44,562 bases of DNA from Bradyrhizobium cytisi (GTDB taxonomy: Bacteria > Pseudomonadota > Alphaproteobacteria > Rhizobiales > Xanthobacteraceae), in assembly GCF_008123515.1 (NCBI RefSeq), contig NZ_VSSR01000064.1, positions 1 through 44,562 on the forward strand, written 5' to 3'. A program made the position numbers and the translations under genes. Numbering within the stretch: position 1 is the stretch's first letter; each line of letters begins with the position of its first letter. Under the pieces are notes generated by a model. The model saw only the letters and a list, made by a program, of their open reading frames with translations, had not been told where the DNA came from and made no database searches. Positions 18,987-26,994 of the stretch are shown in pieces.

Positions 18987-19015
18987 AAAAAACGCCGGCT
19001 TCTCGCCGGCGTTTG
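18987..19015 (-). terminator. terminator after the CheZ-like gene (probably bidirectional)
   Basis: AACGCCGGC and GCCGGCGTT form a perfect 9-bp stem with a TTCTC loop (roughly 18990-19012). On the minus strand the stem is followed by a run of T's. It is 20-50 bases after the stop of the minus-strand gene and may also stop the opposite transcript. Confidence 0.75.
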
Positions 19016-19035
19016 CTTTCCGTCTGTCGCGTCGC

Positions 19036-19815
19036 TTAGTCGAACAGCGCGTCGATGTCGTCCTGCGAGGCGTGGCCGACGTCGCCGGCGAGCTTCGGGC
19101 CGTTGAGCAGTTTGTCGTCGTCGCTGCGGGTGTCCACCTGCGCCGGCACGTGGGCCTTGATCGCGTCGACGCCGCCCCAGATTTCCATCATCGCATTGAT
19201 GTGCTGCTCGATGAACTTCATCGTGCCCATGACCTTGCTGATGCGCTGGCCGGTCAGGTCCTGGAAGTTGCAGGCCTCGAAGATCGAGATGACGCGTTCC
19301 TGGATGTCGTCGGCGAGCCGCTTCTGTTGATCGGCCGATTGCACCTTGGACATCGCGCTGGCCGCCTGGTCGATCGACTCCGCGGCTTCGAGGATCTGCT
19401 GGGTCGCCTGTTCGGTGCCGCCGACCACCGCGCCGAGCTCGCCATTGACCTTGGCCATTTCGCCGCCGTCAAAGCTCTTGCCGTGCAGCGTCGCGATCTC
19501 GCGCTTGGTGCGGTCGATGGCGTCATGGATGAGGTCGAGCTCGACCTTCAGCTTCTCGCACTGCTCGATCTGGGCCCGATAGGTCTCGAGCATCGTGCGT
19601 GCGTCGGAAAGCTCCTGGTTCGTGGAGGCGTCGATCGCCGCCATGGCTGCGCTGCCGGACATGGGCACAGTGCCCCTTGCCATCTGTGCGCGGATTGCGC
19701 GCAGCTCCGCCATAATCTCGGTATGCATCGGGCCTGCCTCTTCTGCTACGTCAAGAATTGGCATCTCGCCACCGGCGATATCCTCGACACGAAAACGCTT
19801 GCGGTGAACAGCCAT
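19036..19815 (-). CDS. cheZ: CheZ-like protein phosphatase (chemotaxis)
   Basis: This 259-residue, mostly helical protein has heptad-like stretches (about 70-115 and 135-215). It carries the CheZ catalytic motif ACNFQDLTGQRISKVM. Asp186 and Gln190 correspond to E. coli Asp143 and Gln147, which position the water that removes phosphate from CheY-P. The last residues ASQDDIDALFD resemble the C-terminal CheY-binding peptide. ATG 19815 is preceded by GGGGGAG. No che or flagellar genes are adjacent, so this is an orphan member. It would shorten the CheY-P signal if a CheY is present elsewhere. The symbol is by motif, not by context. Confidence 0.78.
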   Translation of the reverse strand: MAVHRKRFRVEDIAGGEMPILDVAEEAGPMHTEIMAELRAIRAQMARGTVPMSGSAAMAAIDASTNQELSDARTMLETYRAQIEQCEKLKVELDLIHDAIDRTKREIATLHGKSFDGGEMAKVNGELGAVVGGTEQATQQILEAAESIDQAASAMSKVQSADQQKRLADDIQERVISIFEACNFQDLTGQRISKVMGTMKFIEQHINAMMEIWGGVDAIKAHVPAQVDTRSDDDKLLNGPKLAGDVGHASQDDIDALFD

Positions 19816-20126
19816 CAGGAACTCCCCCACCTCACTCACGCGTCTTTGTAGGCAGAAGCAATTTAACACGAGGTTCACGGCAGGAACTGTCGTGCGGCCG
19901 CGCGCGACGACATGCAAACGGGCGATTAACCATGAGGCTCCGCCCTTCATCGAAAATAAACGCTGACCGCCAAATTGTCCCGCCGCGCGCGACGTGGTGA
20001 ATCGAAACGTCGTTTCTGTTTACCAAACGAAACGGAGTTTGCTCTTTATTGACCACGTCGAGGACGCGGACAGCAAGCCGCGTTCGGCGGCAAATGCAAC
20101 TAGACGAAACAGTACAGAGTACGTCG
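19816..20126. other. divergent promoter region, CheZ-like / L,D-transpeptidase
   Basis: No gene is supported in these 311 bases. At 20011-20034 lies a near-perfect inverted repeat, CGTTTC-t-GTTT, then ACC, then AAACGAAACG; the extra T at 20017 is the only unpaired base. It is 93 bases upstream of the transpeptidase start and could be a regulator site or a transcript hairpin. Confidence 0.45.
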
Positions 20127-20942
20127 ATGTTCAAGAAAATGTCTGTCGCGCTGCTCGGCAGCGCTTGCGCCTTCCTTGTCGGCGCCGATCGCGCCAGCGC
20201 GTTCGACAATACAGTGCCGAACGATCCGCCCGCGGTGCTCTACCAGCCGCATGTGCCGCCGGCGCCGGTGCGCGTCGCCTCCAATGCCAATATGGGCGGC
20301 GGCTTCATCGAGTTCCTGTTCGGCGATGGGCCCGGCCGCGGTCCGGCCTATGCGCCGCAGCAGCCGATCTATCAGCAGCAGCCCGCCTACAACGATCCAC
20401 GCCGCCTGCCGCCGATGGGCGAGCCGCAGATGCAGGGCGGATATCAGCAAGGCGCAGGTCTCCAGCAGGAGGCAATCGATCCGCGGCAGCGTTCGTTCGA
20501 TCCGAAATTCGAGAAACAGCTTGTTGACTATAGCGGCAAGGAAAGCGCTGGCACGATCGTGGTCGATTCCAACAACAAGTTTCTCTATCTCGTCGAGGGC
20601 AACGGTCGGGCGATGCGCTACGGCATCGGCGTCGGACGCGAGGGGTTCACCTGGAGCGGCGTGAAGTCGATCACGGCCAAGCGCGAATGGCCGGATTGGA
20701 CGCCGCCGGCGGAGATGATCGCACGCCGCCCCGATCTGCCGCGGCACATGGAAGGCGGCCCGGAAAACCCGCTCGGCGCGCGCGCGATGTATCTGGGCTC
20801 GACGCTCTACCGCATCCATGGCTCCAACGAGCCCTGGACCATCGGCACCAACGTCTCCTCTGGCTGCATCCGCATGCGCAATGAGGACGTCATCGATCTC
20901 TACGGCCGCGTCAATGTCGGCACCAAGGTCGTGGTGATGTGA
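20127..20942 (+). CDS. L,D-transpeptidase (YkuD domain), secreted
   Basis: This 271-residue precursor has a signal peptide MFKKMSVALLGSACAFLVGADRASA. A Pro/Gln-rich linker (about residues 30-115) is followed by a YkuD catalytic domain (about 140-271). The active site is visible: His231 in YRIHGSNEP and Cys247 in SSGCIRMRNEDV. These enzymes make 3-3 cross-links in peptidoglycan or attach lipoproteins and outer-membrane proteins to it, acting in the periplasm. ATG 20127 starts the signal peptide. The frame is open to 20049 without a signal. A bidirectional terminator follows. Several paralogues are usual in rhizobia, so the particular role is unknown. Confidence 0.92.
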   Translation: MFKKMSVALLGSACAFLVGADRASAFDNTVPNDPPAVLYQPHVPPAPVRVASNANMGGGFIEFLFGDGPGRGPAYAPQQPIYQQQPAYNDPRRLPPMGEPQMQGGYQQGAGLQQEAIDPRQRSFDPKFEKQLVDYSGKESAGTIVVDSNNKFLYLVEGNGRAMRYGIGVGREGFTWSGVKSITAKREWPDWTPPAEMIARRPDLPRHMEGGPENPLGARAMYLGSTLYRIHGSNEPWTIGTNVSSGCIRMRNEDVIDLYGRVNVGTKVVVM

Positions 20943-20961
20943 GCGCCTGGCATTCGAAATG

Positions 20962-20990
20962 AAAACGGCCACCCTTTAGGTGGCCGTTTT
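20962..20990. terminator. bidirectional terminator between transpeptidase and DUF2076 genes
   Basis: AAAACGGCCACC (20962-20973) pairs perfectly with GGTGGCCGTTTT (20979-20990) around a 5-base loop. The A-run on one side and T-run on the other let it work on both strands of the convergent pair. Confidence 0.88.
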
Positions 20991-21007
20991 GGCTTGAAGG
21001 AGCAGCC

Positions 21008-21826
21008 TTACGCGTAATCGCTGCCGCCATCGTCTCCGCCGCCGAAGTCACTGTCGTCGGCGAGGTCGACATTGCTGTCGCTATTGTCGTCGTCGCTTTG
21101 ATCGTTGTTATCCCGATCGTTCGACGCCTGGTCGAGGAAGCCCTGACGCGAGTCGTCGCGATCACGGTTCGAGCCGATGTCGTTGAGGCCGGCATCGCGG
21201 GCAAGTGAGCCGCCCGACTGGTCGCTGCCGCCCCACGGGCTGCGGTCACCTAGGGCGTTGGTGTCGCCAAACGCCTGCTGATGCGGTCCGCCCATCATGC
21301 CGCGGATGCTGGAGAGCAGCAGCGAGCCGCCGACCACACCGGCCGCGGCCGCGGCTGCCGTGCCCAGGAAGGAGCCGCCGCCACCACCGACCGGCGGGGC
21401 GCCATAGCCTTGCCCTGGTCCCTGTCCGTAGGCCTGACCATAAGGTGGCTGGCCGTAGCCCGGCTGGGCCTGCTGCATCGCCTGGCCGCTGTTCCAGACC
21501 GGCCGCGCGTCACGCGGCGGCACGTTCGGAACCGAGCCGCGCGACGGGCTCGAGCCGAACAGCGTGTCCCGCATGGTGTCGAGGAAGCCGCCGGACTGGG
21601 ACTGCTCCGGCGCATGGGCCGCTTCCAGCTCCTGGATGCGGTTATGCGCGCGCTTCAGCGCTTCGTCCTGTAACAGCGTGGTTTGCACCAGCGCATAAAC
21701 TGCGCCCGGCGCCTTGCGGAGGCCGTCCGAAATCGCGGCGATCGCGTCGGGATCGCGCGGTGCATTTTCCAGTTTCGAAAGTCGATCGAAGAGGTCGTCG
21801 ACGAGCTGGCGTTCCTGCGGCGTCAT
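21008..21826 (-). CDS. DUF2076 family protein
   Basis: This 272-residue protein begins MTPQERQLVDDLFDRLSKLENAPRDPDAIAAISDGLRKAPGAVYALVQTTLLQDEALKRAHNRIQELE, which fits the DUF2076 N-terminal region (a helical, partly coiled-coil part). Then come a Gln/Gly/Pro/Tyr-rich linker, a Gly/Ala hydrophobic segment (about 155-175: SFLGTAAAAAAGVVGGSLLLSS), and an acidic Asp/Ser/Asn-rich tail (DDNSDSNVDLADDSDFGGGDDGG). GGGAGA precedes ATG 21826. Family members are described only as putative periplasmic or membrane-associated; the function is unknown. Confidence 0.82.
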   Translation of the reverse strand: MTPQERQLVDDLFDRLSKLENAPRDPDAIAAISDGLRKAPGAVYALVQTTLLQDEALKRAHNRIQELEAAHAPEQSQSGGFLDTMRDTLFGSSPSRGSVPNVPPRDARPVWNSGQAMQQAQPGYGQPPYGQAYGQGPGQGYGAPPVGGGGGSFLGTAAAAAAGVVGGSLLLSSIRGMMGGPHQQAFGDTNALGDRSPWGGSDQSGGSLARDAGLNDIGSNRDRDDSRQGFLDQASNDRDNNDQSDDDNSDSNVDLADDSDFGGGDDGGSDYA

Positions 21827-21951
21827 GGTCTGTCTCCCTCGCGCGAAACAAGCGCAAGCGGAATGTAGGGTTCCATTGTGGCCCCAACAGTGGCGGCCGG
21901 ATTAAATTTCGGTATGCGACAGACTGCCCCGCGGGCTCGATTTCGCCGGTT

Positions 21952-22797
21952 TCATTGCAATGTCACGTGGCTGGTCGCGAGAAGCTGCGCAAAGGCGTCG
22001 CTAGCGAGATAGGCATGCTCGCGCTCCCTGACATCCGTCATCGGGTCGAGGCCGGTGAGGACCTCGTCGACGAAGCCGGGATGGCACATCACGAGGCCGC
22101 CCTCGGGAAGACCTTCCAGGAACTGCCGCACCAGATCGCCGAAATCGGCCGCGCGTGTGAAATCGTAGGCGCCCGCAAATGCGGGATTGAACGCAAGACC
22201 GGCGCGCCTGGCCCGGCGGCGGAATTGCGCGCTGAGGACATCGAGCACCATCGCTTTCGGCGACGCCAGCCGTTGCGCCAGCGGCAGGTCGCGTCCGCCC
22301 TGGCGCACCCACGCGTTGGGCGCCGCTTCGCTGACGGCATCGAGGAAGCCGTCGCGCACCTGCGGAAACAGCTGCACATGCTGATGGCCGTCGACGAAAT
22401 CGGGCGCGCGGCCGAAGGCTTCTGCGAAAGCGGCGAGCTGCGCTCTCACCTCGTTGCGAAAGAATTCGCGGTCGAGCCGCCGCAGGAATCCGGCGCGCAG
22501 CAGTTTTGGAAAGGCCATGAACATGTCGCCATCGAGCGGCCGGAAATGCATGGTGAGGGGGCGGAACGGCGCCGACAGCGTCACATGCAATCCGATCGCG
22601 CAGCGCGGGCTCGTCTTCGCTGCGGCCTGGAGCGTATCGATCTCGCCACGCTCGATCGCGGGGCCCACCATCATCACCGAGGCCGCGTTGAGGCGGCCGC
22701 GCGCGACCAGGTCGCGGATGGCGCGATTGACACCGGGGCTGATGCCGTAATCGTCGGCGCAGAGCCAGATCGGCCGCGGCGCTGCCGCCGCACTCAT
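21952..22797 (-). CDS. ChbG/HpnK-family carbohydrate deacetylase
   Basis: This 281-residue protein is a YdjC/ChbG-type deacetylase. Visible metal and catalytic residues are Asp15-Asp16 in ADDYG, His71 in GLHVTL, and His138/His140 in DGHQH (136-140). The MCHPGF segment closes the active site. Members remove acetyl groups from N-acetylglucosamine-containing sugars or from hopanoid/lipid-linked sugars. It overlaps the upstream glycosyltransferase by 4 bases (ATGA), so the two are coupled and probably act on the same lipid-linked glycan. HpnK in hopanoid loci is one possibility, but no hpn genes are nearby. Confidence 0.85.
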   Translation of the reverse strand: MSAAAAPRPIWLCADDYGISPGVNRAIRDLVARGRLNAASVMMVGPAIERGEIDTLQAAAKTSPRCAIGLHVTLSAPFRPLTMHFRPLDGDMFMAFPKLLRAGFLRRLDREFFRNEVRAQLAAFAEAFGRAPDFVDGHQHVQLFPQVRDGFLDAVSEAAPNAWVRQGGRDLPLAQRLASPKAMVLDVLSAQFRRRARRAGLAFNPAFAGAYDFTRAADFGDLVRQFLEGLPEGGLVMCHPGFVDEVLTGLDPMTDVREREHAYLASDAFAQLLATSHVTLQ

Positions 22798-23840
22798 TCG
22801 GCCGCCGTCCTCTTCGACGCGTCGTCGGCCTTGCCGGTCTCGAAATGCTTTTCACTGTGCTCGGCGACGAAGTAGATCGGACGCGCCTTCAGCTCTGAGA
22901 GGATCTTGCCGATATATTCGCCGACGATGCCGATCATGATGAGCTGCACGCCACCGATCGTCATCAGGCCGATCACGAGGGAAGGATAGCCGGGTACCTG
23001 CTTGCCGGTGGTCCAGACCTCCCACAGGATCGACAGGCCGAACAGGAAGGCGCCGCCGGCGAGGATCACACCGAGCAGGCTCGCAAAACGCAGCGGCGCC
23101 ACCGAGAACGAGGTCACGCCTTCGATCGACAGGCCAAGCAGACGCGCCGCGCTGAAGGTCGTCACGCCATGGGTGCGCGGCGCCGGCTCGTAGTCGACGC
23201 GGATCTGGCGGAAGCCGATCCAGCTTGCCAGGCCCTTGAAGAAGCGGTTGCGCTCCGGCAGCTGCCGCAGCGCTGCGACCGCGCGCGGCGACAGCAGGCG
23301 GAAGTCGCCGGCATCCTCCGGGATCTTCTGACGCGCGCCCCAGTTGATCAGCGCGTAGAAGCCGTGCACGGCGACCCGGCGCAGGAAGGGCTCGTTGTCG
23401 CGATGGGCCTTGGCGGTGTAGACGACATCATAGCCGTCCTCGATCCAGTGCCGCACGAGCTGCTCGACGAGCGTCGGCGGGTGCTGGCCGTCGCCGTCCA
23501 TGAACAAAACCGCGCCGAGCCGGGCGTGGTCGAGGCCGGCCATCAGCGCAGCCTCCTTGCCGAAATTGCGCGACAGCGACACCACCTGGACATCGACCGC
23601 ATCGGCCGGCAGGCTGCGGGCGATCGACAGCGTCGCGTCCGCGCTGCCGTCGTCGACGTAGATGACCTCGCAGGATAGCCGGTAGCGTTGCCGCAAGGTC
23701 TTGGCGATATCGCAGATGCGCTGATGCAGGACGGCGAGGCCCGCCGCCTCGTTATAGACGGGGACGACAATCGACAGCCCCTTCGCAGCGGCACTCGCTG
23801 CGGTGGCGGTCAGGCCGGAAACGTCAGAGCCCAGCGTCAT
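22794..23840 (-). CDS. GT2 glycosyltransferase, polyprenyl-phosphate type (ArnC/DPM-like)
   Basis: This 348-residue protein has an N-terminal GT-A domain: SIVVPVYNEAAGL, VDDGSADAT and the DXD-like MDGDGQHPP. Two transmembrane helices lie near the C-terminus (about 253-275 LLGVILAGGAFLFGLSI and 288-310 VIGLMTIGGVQLIMIGIVG). The arrangement matches enzymes that transfer a sugar from a nucleotide to undecaprenyl phosphate in the inner membrane, such as ArnC, GtrB or DPM synthase. No predicted flippase is adjacent. It is translationally coupled to the downstream deacetylase, suggesting a glycosyl-lipid that is made and then deacetylated. Confidence 0.88.
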   Translation of the reverse strand: MTLGSDVSGLTATAASAAAKGLSIVVPVYNEAAGLAVLHQRICDIAKTLRQRYRLSCEVIYVDDGSADATLSIARSLPADAVDVQVVSLSRNFGKEAALMAGLDHARLGAVLFMDGDGQHPPTLVEQLVRHWIEDGYDVVYTAKAHRDNEPFLRRVAVHGFYALINWGARQKIPEDAGDFRLLSPRAVAALRQLPERNRFFKGLASWIGFRQIRVDYEPAPRTHGVTTFSAARLLGLSIEGVTSFSVAPLRFASLLGVILAGGAFLFGLSILWEVWTTGKQVPGYPSLVIGLMTIGGVQLIMIGIVGEYIGKILSELKARPIYFVAEHSEKHFETGKADDASKRTAAE

Positions 23841-23928
23841 CGATCAAGGTTCCAGAGGGCGTTCAAAGTCATCTCAACAGCATATGGTAGCTGCTGCTTG
23901 CTGTCGCTACGCTGAACGGACCTGAGGC

Positions 23929-24906
23929 TCACTGCCGCAGGAACGTTTCGAGCTTGGCGAACAGCGGGTTCTCCCGGTCGAACACGTAGTCGAGCGAGAC
24001 CACCGAGACGGTCTCGGCGCCATGTTCGCGCAGGAAGCTCGCGAGCGCGTAGAGCTGTCCGGGTGGGCAGTGCAGCGTGAGCATGCCCGACGAGGTCGGC
24101 CCGCCGAACGGAGCCTCGACGCCGAAACGGCTGTGGGCCTCGGTGAGCAGGGTGGCGTCGCATTGCCGGAAGCGGGTCCGGACCTCGCGATATTTGTTGG
24201 CCCGGGCCCGGGCGGCGATGTGGTCGAGGATGACGCGGGCGGTCTCGCGGGCCTGCGGCGACCAGTCGGCCTCCTTTGAGGCGACCAGATTGGCCTGGCT
24301 GCGCAGGATCACGCCGTCGTCGAGCACCCGCAAGCCATTGGCGGCGAGCGTCGCACCTGTCGTGGTGATGTCGACGATCAGCTCGGCGCTGCCGGCCGCC
24401 GGCGCGCCCTCGGTCGCGCCGGTGCTCTCGACGATGCGGTAATCGGTGATGCCGTGGCTCTGGAAGAAGCTGCGCGTGAGGTTGACGAACTTGGTCGCGA
24501 CCCGCATCCGCATGTGATGCTGCTCGCGGAAGCCGGTGGTGACGTCGTCGAGATCCGCCATGGTGCGGACGTCGATCCAGGCCTGCGGCACCGCGACCAC
24601 GACGTCGGCATAGCCGAAGCCGAGCCCGTCGATCAGCGACACGCGCTTGTCGGCGTCGGCGATATTCTCGCGCACCAGGTCTTCGCCGGTGACGCCGAGA
24701 TGCGCGACGCCGCGCGCGAGCTGCGATGCGATCTCGCTCGCCGAGAGATAGGCGACCTCGACATTGTCGAGCCCTGCAAGCGTGCCGCGATAGTCGCGGG
24801 CGCCGCCGGCCTTCGACAGCTTGAGCCCGGCGCGGGCGAAGAAGGCCTCGGTGTTTTCCTGGAGGCGACCCTTGGAGGGAACGGCCAGAACGAATGGCGC
24901 GCTCAT
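23929..24906 (-). CDS. hisG: ATP phosphoribosyltransferase HisG
   Basis: This 325-residue protein is the first enzyme of histidine synthesis: ATP plus PRPP gives phosphoribosyl-ATP. Family landmarks are PSKGRLQENTEAFFARAG at the N-terminus, HLGVTGEDLV and GLGFGYADVVVAVP. The PRPP-binding loop is ELIVDITTTGATLAANGL. It is 3 bases downstream of hisZ, the regulatory partner of short-form HisG. At 325 residues it is longer than classical short HisG (about 210-230), with an extra C-terminal part (about 220-325); see findings. All catalytic segments are present, so it should be functional. Confidence 0.93.
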   Translation of the reverse strand: MSAPFVLAVPSKGRLQENTEAFFARAGLKLSKAGGARDYRGTLAGLDNVEVAYLSASEIASQLARGVAHLGVTGEDLVRENIADADKRVSLIDGLGFGYADVVVAVPQAWIDVRTMADLDDVTTGFREQHHMRMRVATKFVNLTRSFFQSHGITDYRIVESTGATEGAPAAGSAELIVDITTTGATLAANGLRVLDDGVILRSQANLVASKEADWSPQARETARVILDHIAARARANKYREVRTRFRQCDATLLTEAHSRFGVEAPFGGPTSSGMLTLHCPPGQLYALASFLREHGAETVSVVSLDYVFDRENPLFAKLETFLRQ

Positions 24907-24909
24907 GAC

Positions 24910-26073
24910 TTAAGCTCCCACCTTGCGGCCGATCCTGGTCAGCGCGTCCACCCAGACCGAGAAGCCGACGGCCGGGATCGGCGCCGGCGATCCGAGCTGG
25001 GTCATCAGTCCATCATAGCGGCCACCGGCAACCAGTGGCTCGGCGCCGTTGCCTTTGTGATGCAGCTCGAATTCGAAGCCGGTGTAGTAATCGAGGCCGC
25101 GCCCGAACGCGGTCGAGAAGCGCGTGGCCTTCACGTCGATGCCGCGCGCCGCCATGAAGCCGATCCGGCTCTCGAACTGGTCGATTGCGCCGGCAAGGTC
25201 GAGCTTTGCGTCGGCGGTCAGCGCGCGCAGCGCGGCAATGACATCGTCCGGATTGCCTGAGATCGACAGGAAGCGCTTCAGCACGGTGACCGCCTCGCGC
25301 GGCAGTGCACCGCCCTTCAGCGTCGACTGCTCGAGGAAGCGGTCGGCGATCTCGGCCGTGGTGCGGCCACCGACATTGGTGGTGCCGGCGATCGACATCA
25401 GATCGGTGACGAAGGCCAGCGCCGCCTTGCGATCGGAGCCCGCCAGCGCGGCCAGCACGCCCTCATATTCGCTGCGCGTGGTTGCGGTCGTGCGGGCCAG
25501 CCCTTCCAGATCCTGCTCCAGGCTGATCCTGCGATGGAAGTCCTTGACTAGGCGGCGGCGCCAGACCGGATAAAGGTCGAGCGCGTCGAGCAATGCGTTG
25601 AACAGCGCAACGTCGCCGGTGCGGATCTCGACGTCGCGCACGCCGAAAGCCGCGGTCGCCTCCAGCGCCAGCGCCAGCGTCTCGGCATCCGAGGCGGCAC
25701 GATCCTGGCGGCCGAACGACTCGATCCCGGCCTGGAGGAATTCACTGGCCTGTCCGCTGCGGTAGCGGAACACGGGACCCAGATAGCTGAACCCGGCCGG
25801 CTGGCCGGCGCGGCTGGAGGCGAGATAGTCGCGCGCCACGGGGATCGTCAGGTCGGGGCGCAGGCAGAGCTCGTCGCCGGACAGGTCGGTCGTCAGATAG
25901 AGGCTTTTGCGGATGTCCTCGCCGGACAGGTCGAGGAACGGCTCGGCCGGCTGCAGGATGGCGGGCTCGGCCCTGACATAGCCGGCCTGCGCAAAGGACA
26001 ACAGCAGCGTATCCGCCCAGGCGGCGGAGCCGGCAGCATTTGAGGTGGCAGTCGCGGTCATCTCGGGGTCCAT
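24910..26073 (-). CDS. hisZ: HisZ, regulatory subunit of ATP phosphoribosyltransferase
   Basis: This 387-residue paralogue of histidyl-tRNA synthetase's catalytic domain activates and regulates HisG. Class II synthetase-like parts are visible: EPFLDLSGEDIRKSLYLTTDLSGDELCLRPDLTIPVARDYL near the N-terminus and GRGLDYYTGFEFEL and VAGGRYDGLMTQLG near the C-terminus. The absence of an anticodon-binding domain fits HisZ. ATG 26073 is used; ATG 26061 (MTATATS) is equally possible. It is first in a two-gene hisZ-hisG unit with a 3-base gap. Confidence 0.92.
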   Translation of the reverse strand: MDPEMTATATSNAAGSAAWADTLLLSFAQAGYVRAEPAILQPAEPFLDLSGEDIRKSLYLTTDLSGDELCLRPDLTIPVARDYLASSRAGQPAGFSYLGPVFRYRSGQASEFLQAGIESFGRQDRAASDAETLALALEATAAFGVRDVEIRTGDVALFNALLDALDLYPVWRRRLVKDFHRRISLEQDLEGLARTTATTRSEYEGVLAALAGSDRKAALAFVTDLMSIAGTTNVGGRTTAEIADRFLEQSTLKGGALPREAVTVLKRFLSISGNPDDVIAALRALTADAKLDLAGAIDQFESRIGFMAARGIDVKATRFSTAFGRGLDYYTGFEFELHHKGNGAEPLVAGGRYDGLMTQLGSPAPIPAVGFSVWVDALTRIGRKVGA

Positions 26074-26266
26074 CGTCCCGGCGGAACCGGGCGGGGCAAG
26101 GGGAGGCCAAAGGGAGGCAAGCAGTTGGCGCAGCCCTTAGCATGGCCTGAAAGCGGTTTCGACCTCCAAAGGATCAATCGCTTAACGGTCTTCTGTCGTG
26201 CCCCAGATGTCCTGGGAAAGCCACTGGTGGCCGGGATGCGCATACGACAGAGCTGATGCTCGCGCC

Positions 26267-26860
26267 TCAGCCGAGATCATGCAGATCCTTGCCGAGCGGC
26301 GGCGTCAGGCGAAACGCCGAAAAAACGACCTTCAATCCGGCCCGCTCGGGCGTGCAGGCCATCGGCCCCACAAGGTACGAGTCTGCCTTGGCGAATGGCG
26401 CCAATCGCACAAGCGGCCAAAGCTTGCCATCGGCCGAAACCTGCAAGCGAAGGACACCATTGGTCACGGTTGCGCGCATCCAGAAGTCGCCGGCGTCGTG
26501 CCCATAGGGGGCTGTCGCCCAGTCCGATCGTCCGTCGGTCAGAACGCTGCCAAGCATGGCGCGGCCGTCGGAGAATTCGATTCCGGCCTTGACCCAACGT
26601 TGCGCGTCGATACGGACCATGATGCCCGCCTGGTCGTAGAGCGCCCGAAAGTCGCCCTGGACGCGCAATTCGGCGGTGAATGCCTCGGCGGTGCGGAAGC
26701 CCAGGAAATGTCCGCTGTCCCGACTGAAGCCGTAATGGGTTTCGCGCCAGAAATCGGTGGCTCGATCAGTGACCATCTCGAGGCCGTCGCCGCGCGCGGT
26801 CCACCGTTCCGGTTCATTCAGCCACACGCCGTCGCTTCTACGGAAGATCGGATCGCTCAT
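26267..26860 (-). CDS. DUF1349 (concanavalin A-like) protein
   Basis: This 197-residue protein matches what I know of DUF1349, a beta-sandwich domain of the concanavalin A-like superfamily found in sugar-related contexts. Recognisable segments are GDGLEMVTDRATDFWRETHYGF, FRALYDQAGIMVRIDAQRWVKAGIEF and GDFWMRATVTNG. No signal peptide is seen, so it is probably cytosolic. GAGG lies 8 bases upstream of ATG 26860. It is the last gene on the strand of the sugar ABC operon, 135 bases after the binding-protein gene, with a strong hairpin between. A role in processing or sensing the transported sugar is inference. Confidence 0.75.
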   Translation of the reverse strand: MSDPIFRRSDGVWLNEPERWTARGDGLEMVTDRATDFWRETHYGFSRDSGHFLGFRTAEAFTAELRVQGDFRALYDQAGIMVRIDAQRWVKAGIEFSDGRAMLGSVLTDGRSDWATAPYGHDAGDFWMRATVTNGVLRLQVSADGKLWPLVRLAPFAKADSYLVGPMACTPERAGLKVVFSAFRLTPPLGKDLHDLG

Positions 26861-26930
26861 GTCAAACCTCGATCAGCATTGGCTGCCGGTCCAGCGCCAT
26901 CCCACAAGGAGGACAACCCAAACGAATGCA

Positions 26931-26961
26931 GAGTCCGGTTCGACCAGGTCGAACCAGACTC
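26931..26961 (-). terminator. 14-bp-stem hairpin between binding-protein and DUF1349 genes
   Basis: GAGTCCGGTTCGAC (26931-26944) and GTCGAACCAGACTC (26948-26961) pair with a single mismatch and a 3-base loop. There is no T-run. Such hairpins after periplasmic-binding-protein genes often protect the upstream mRNA and raise its level over downstream genes; attenuation is the alternative. Confidence 0.6.
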
Positions 26962-26994
26962 TGTCACTCCTGCGTCAGCCTGAAGATCAGGAGG

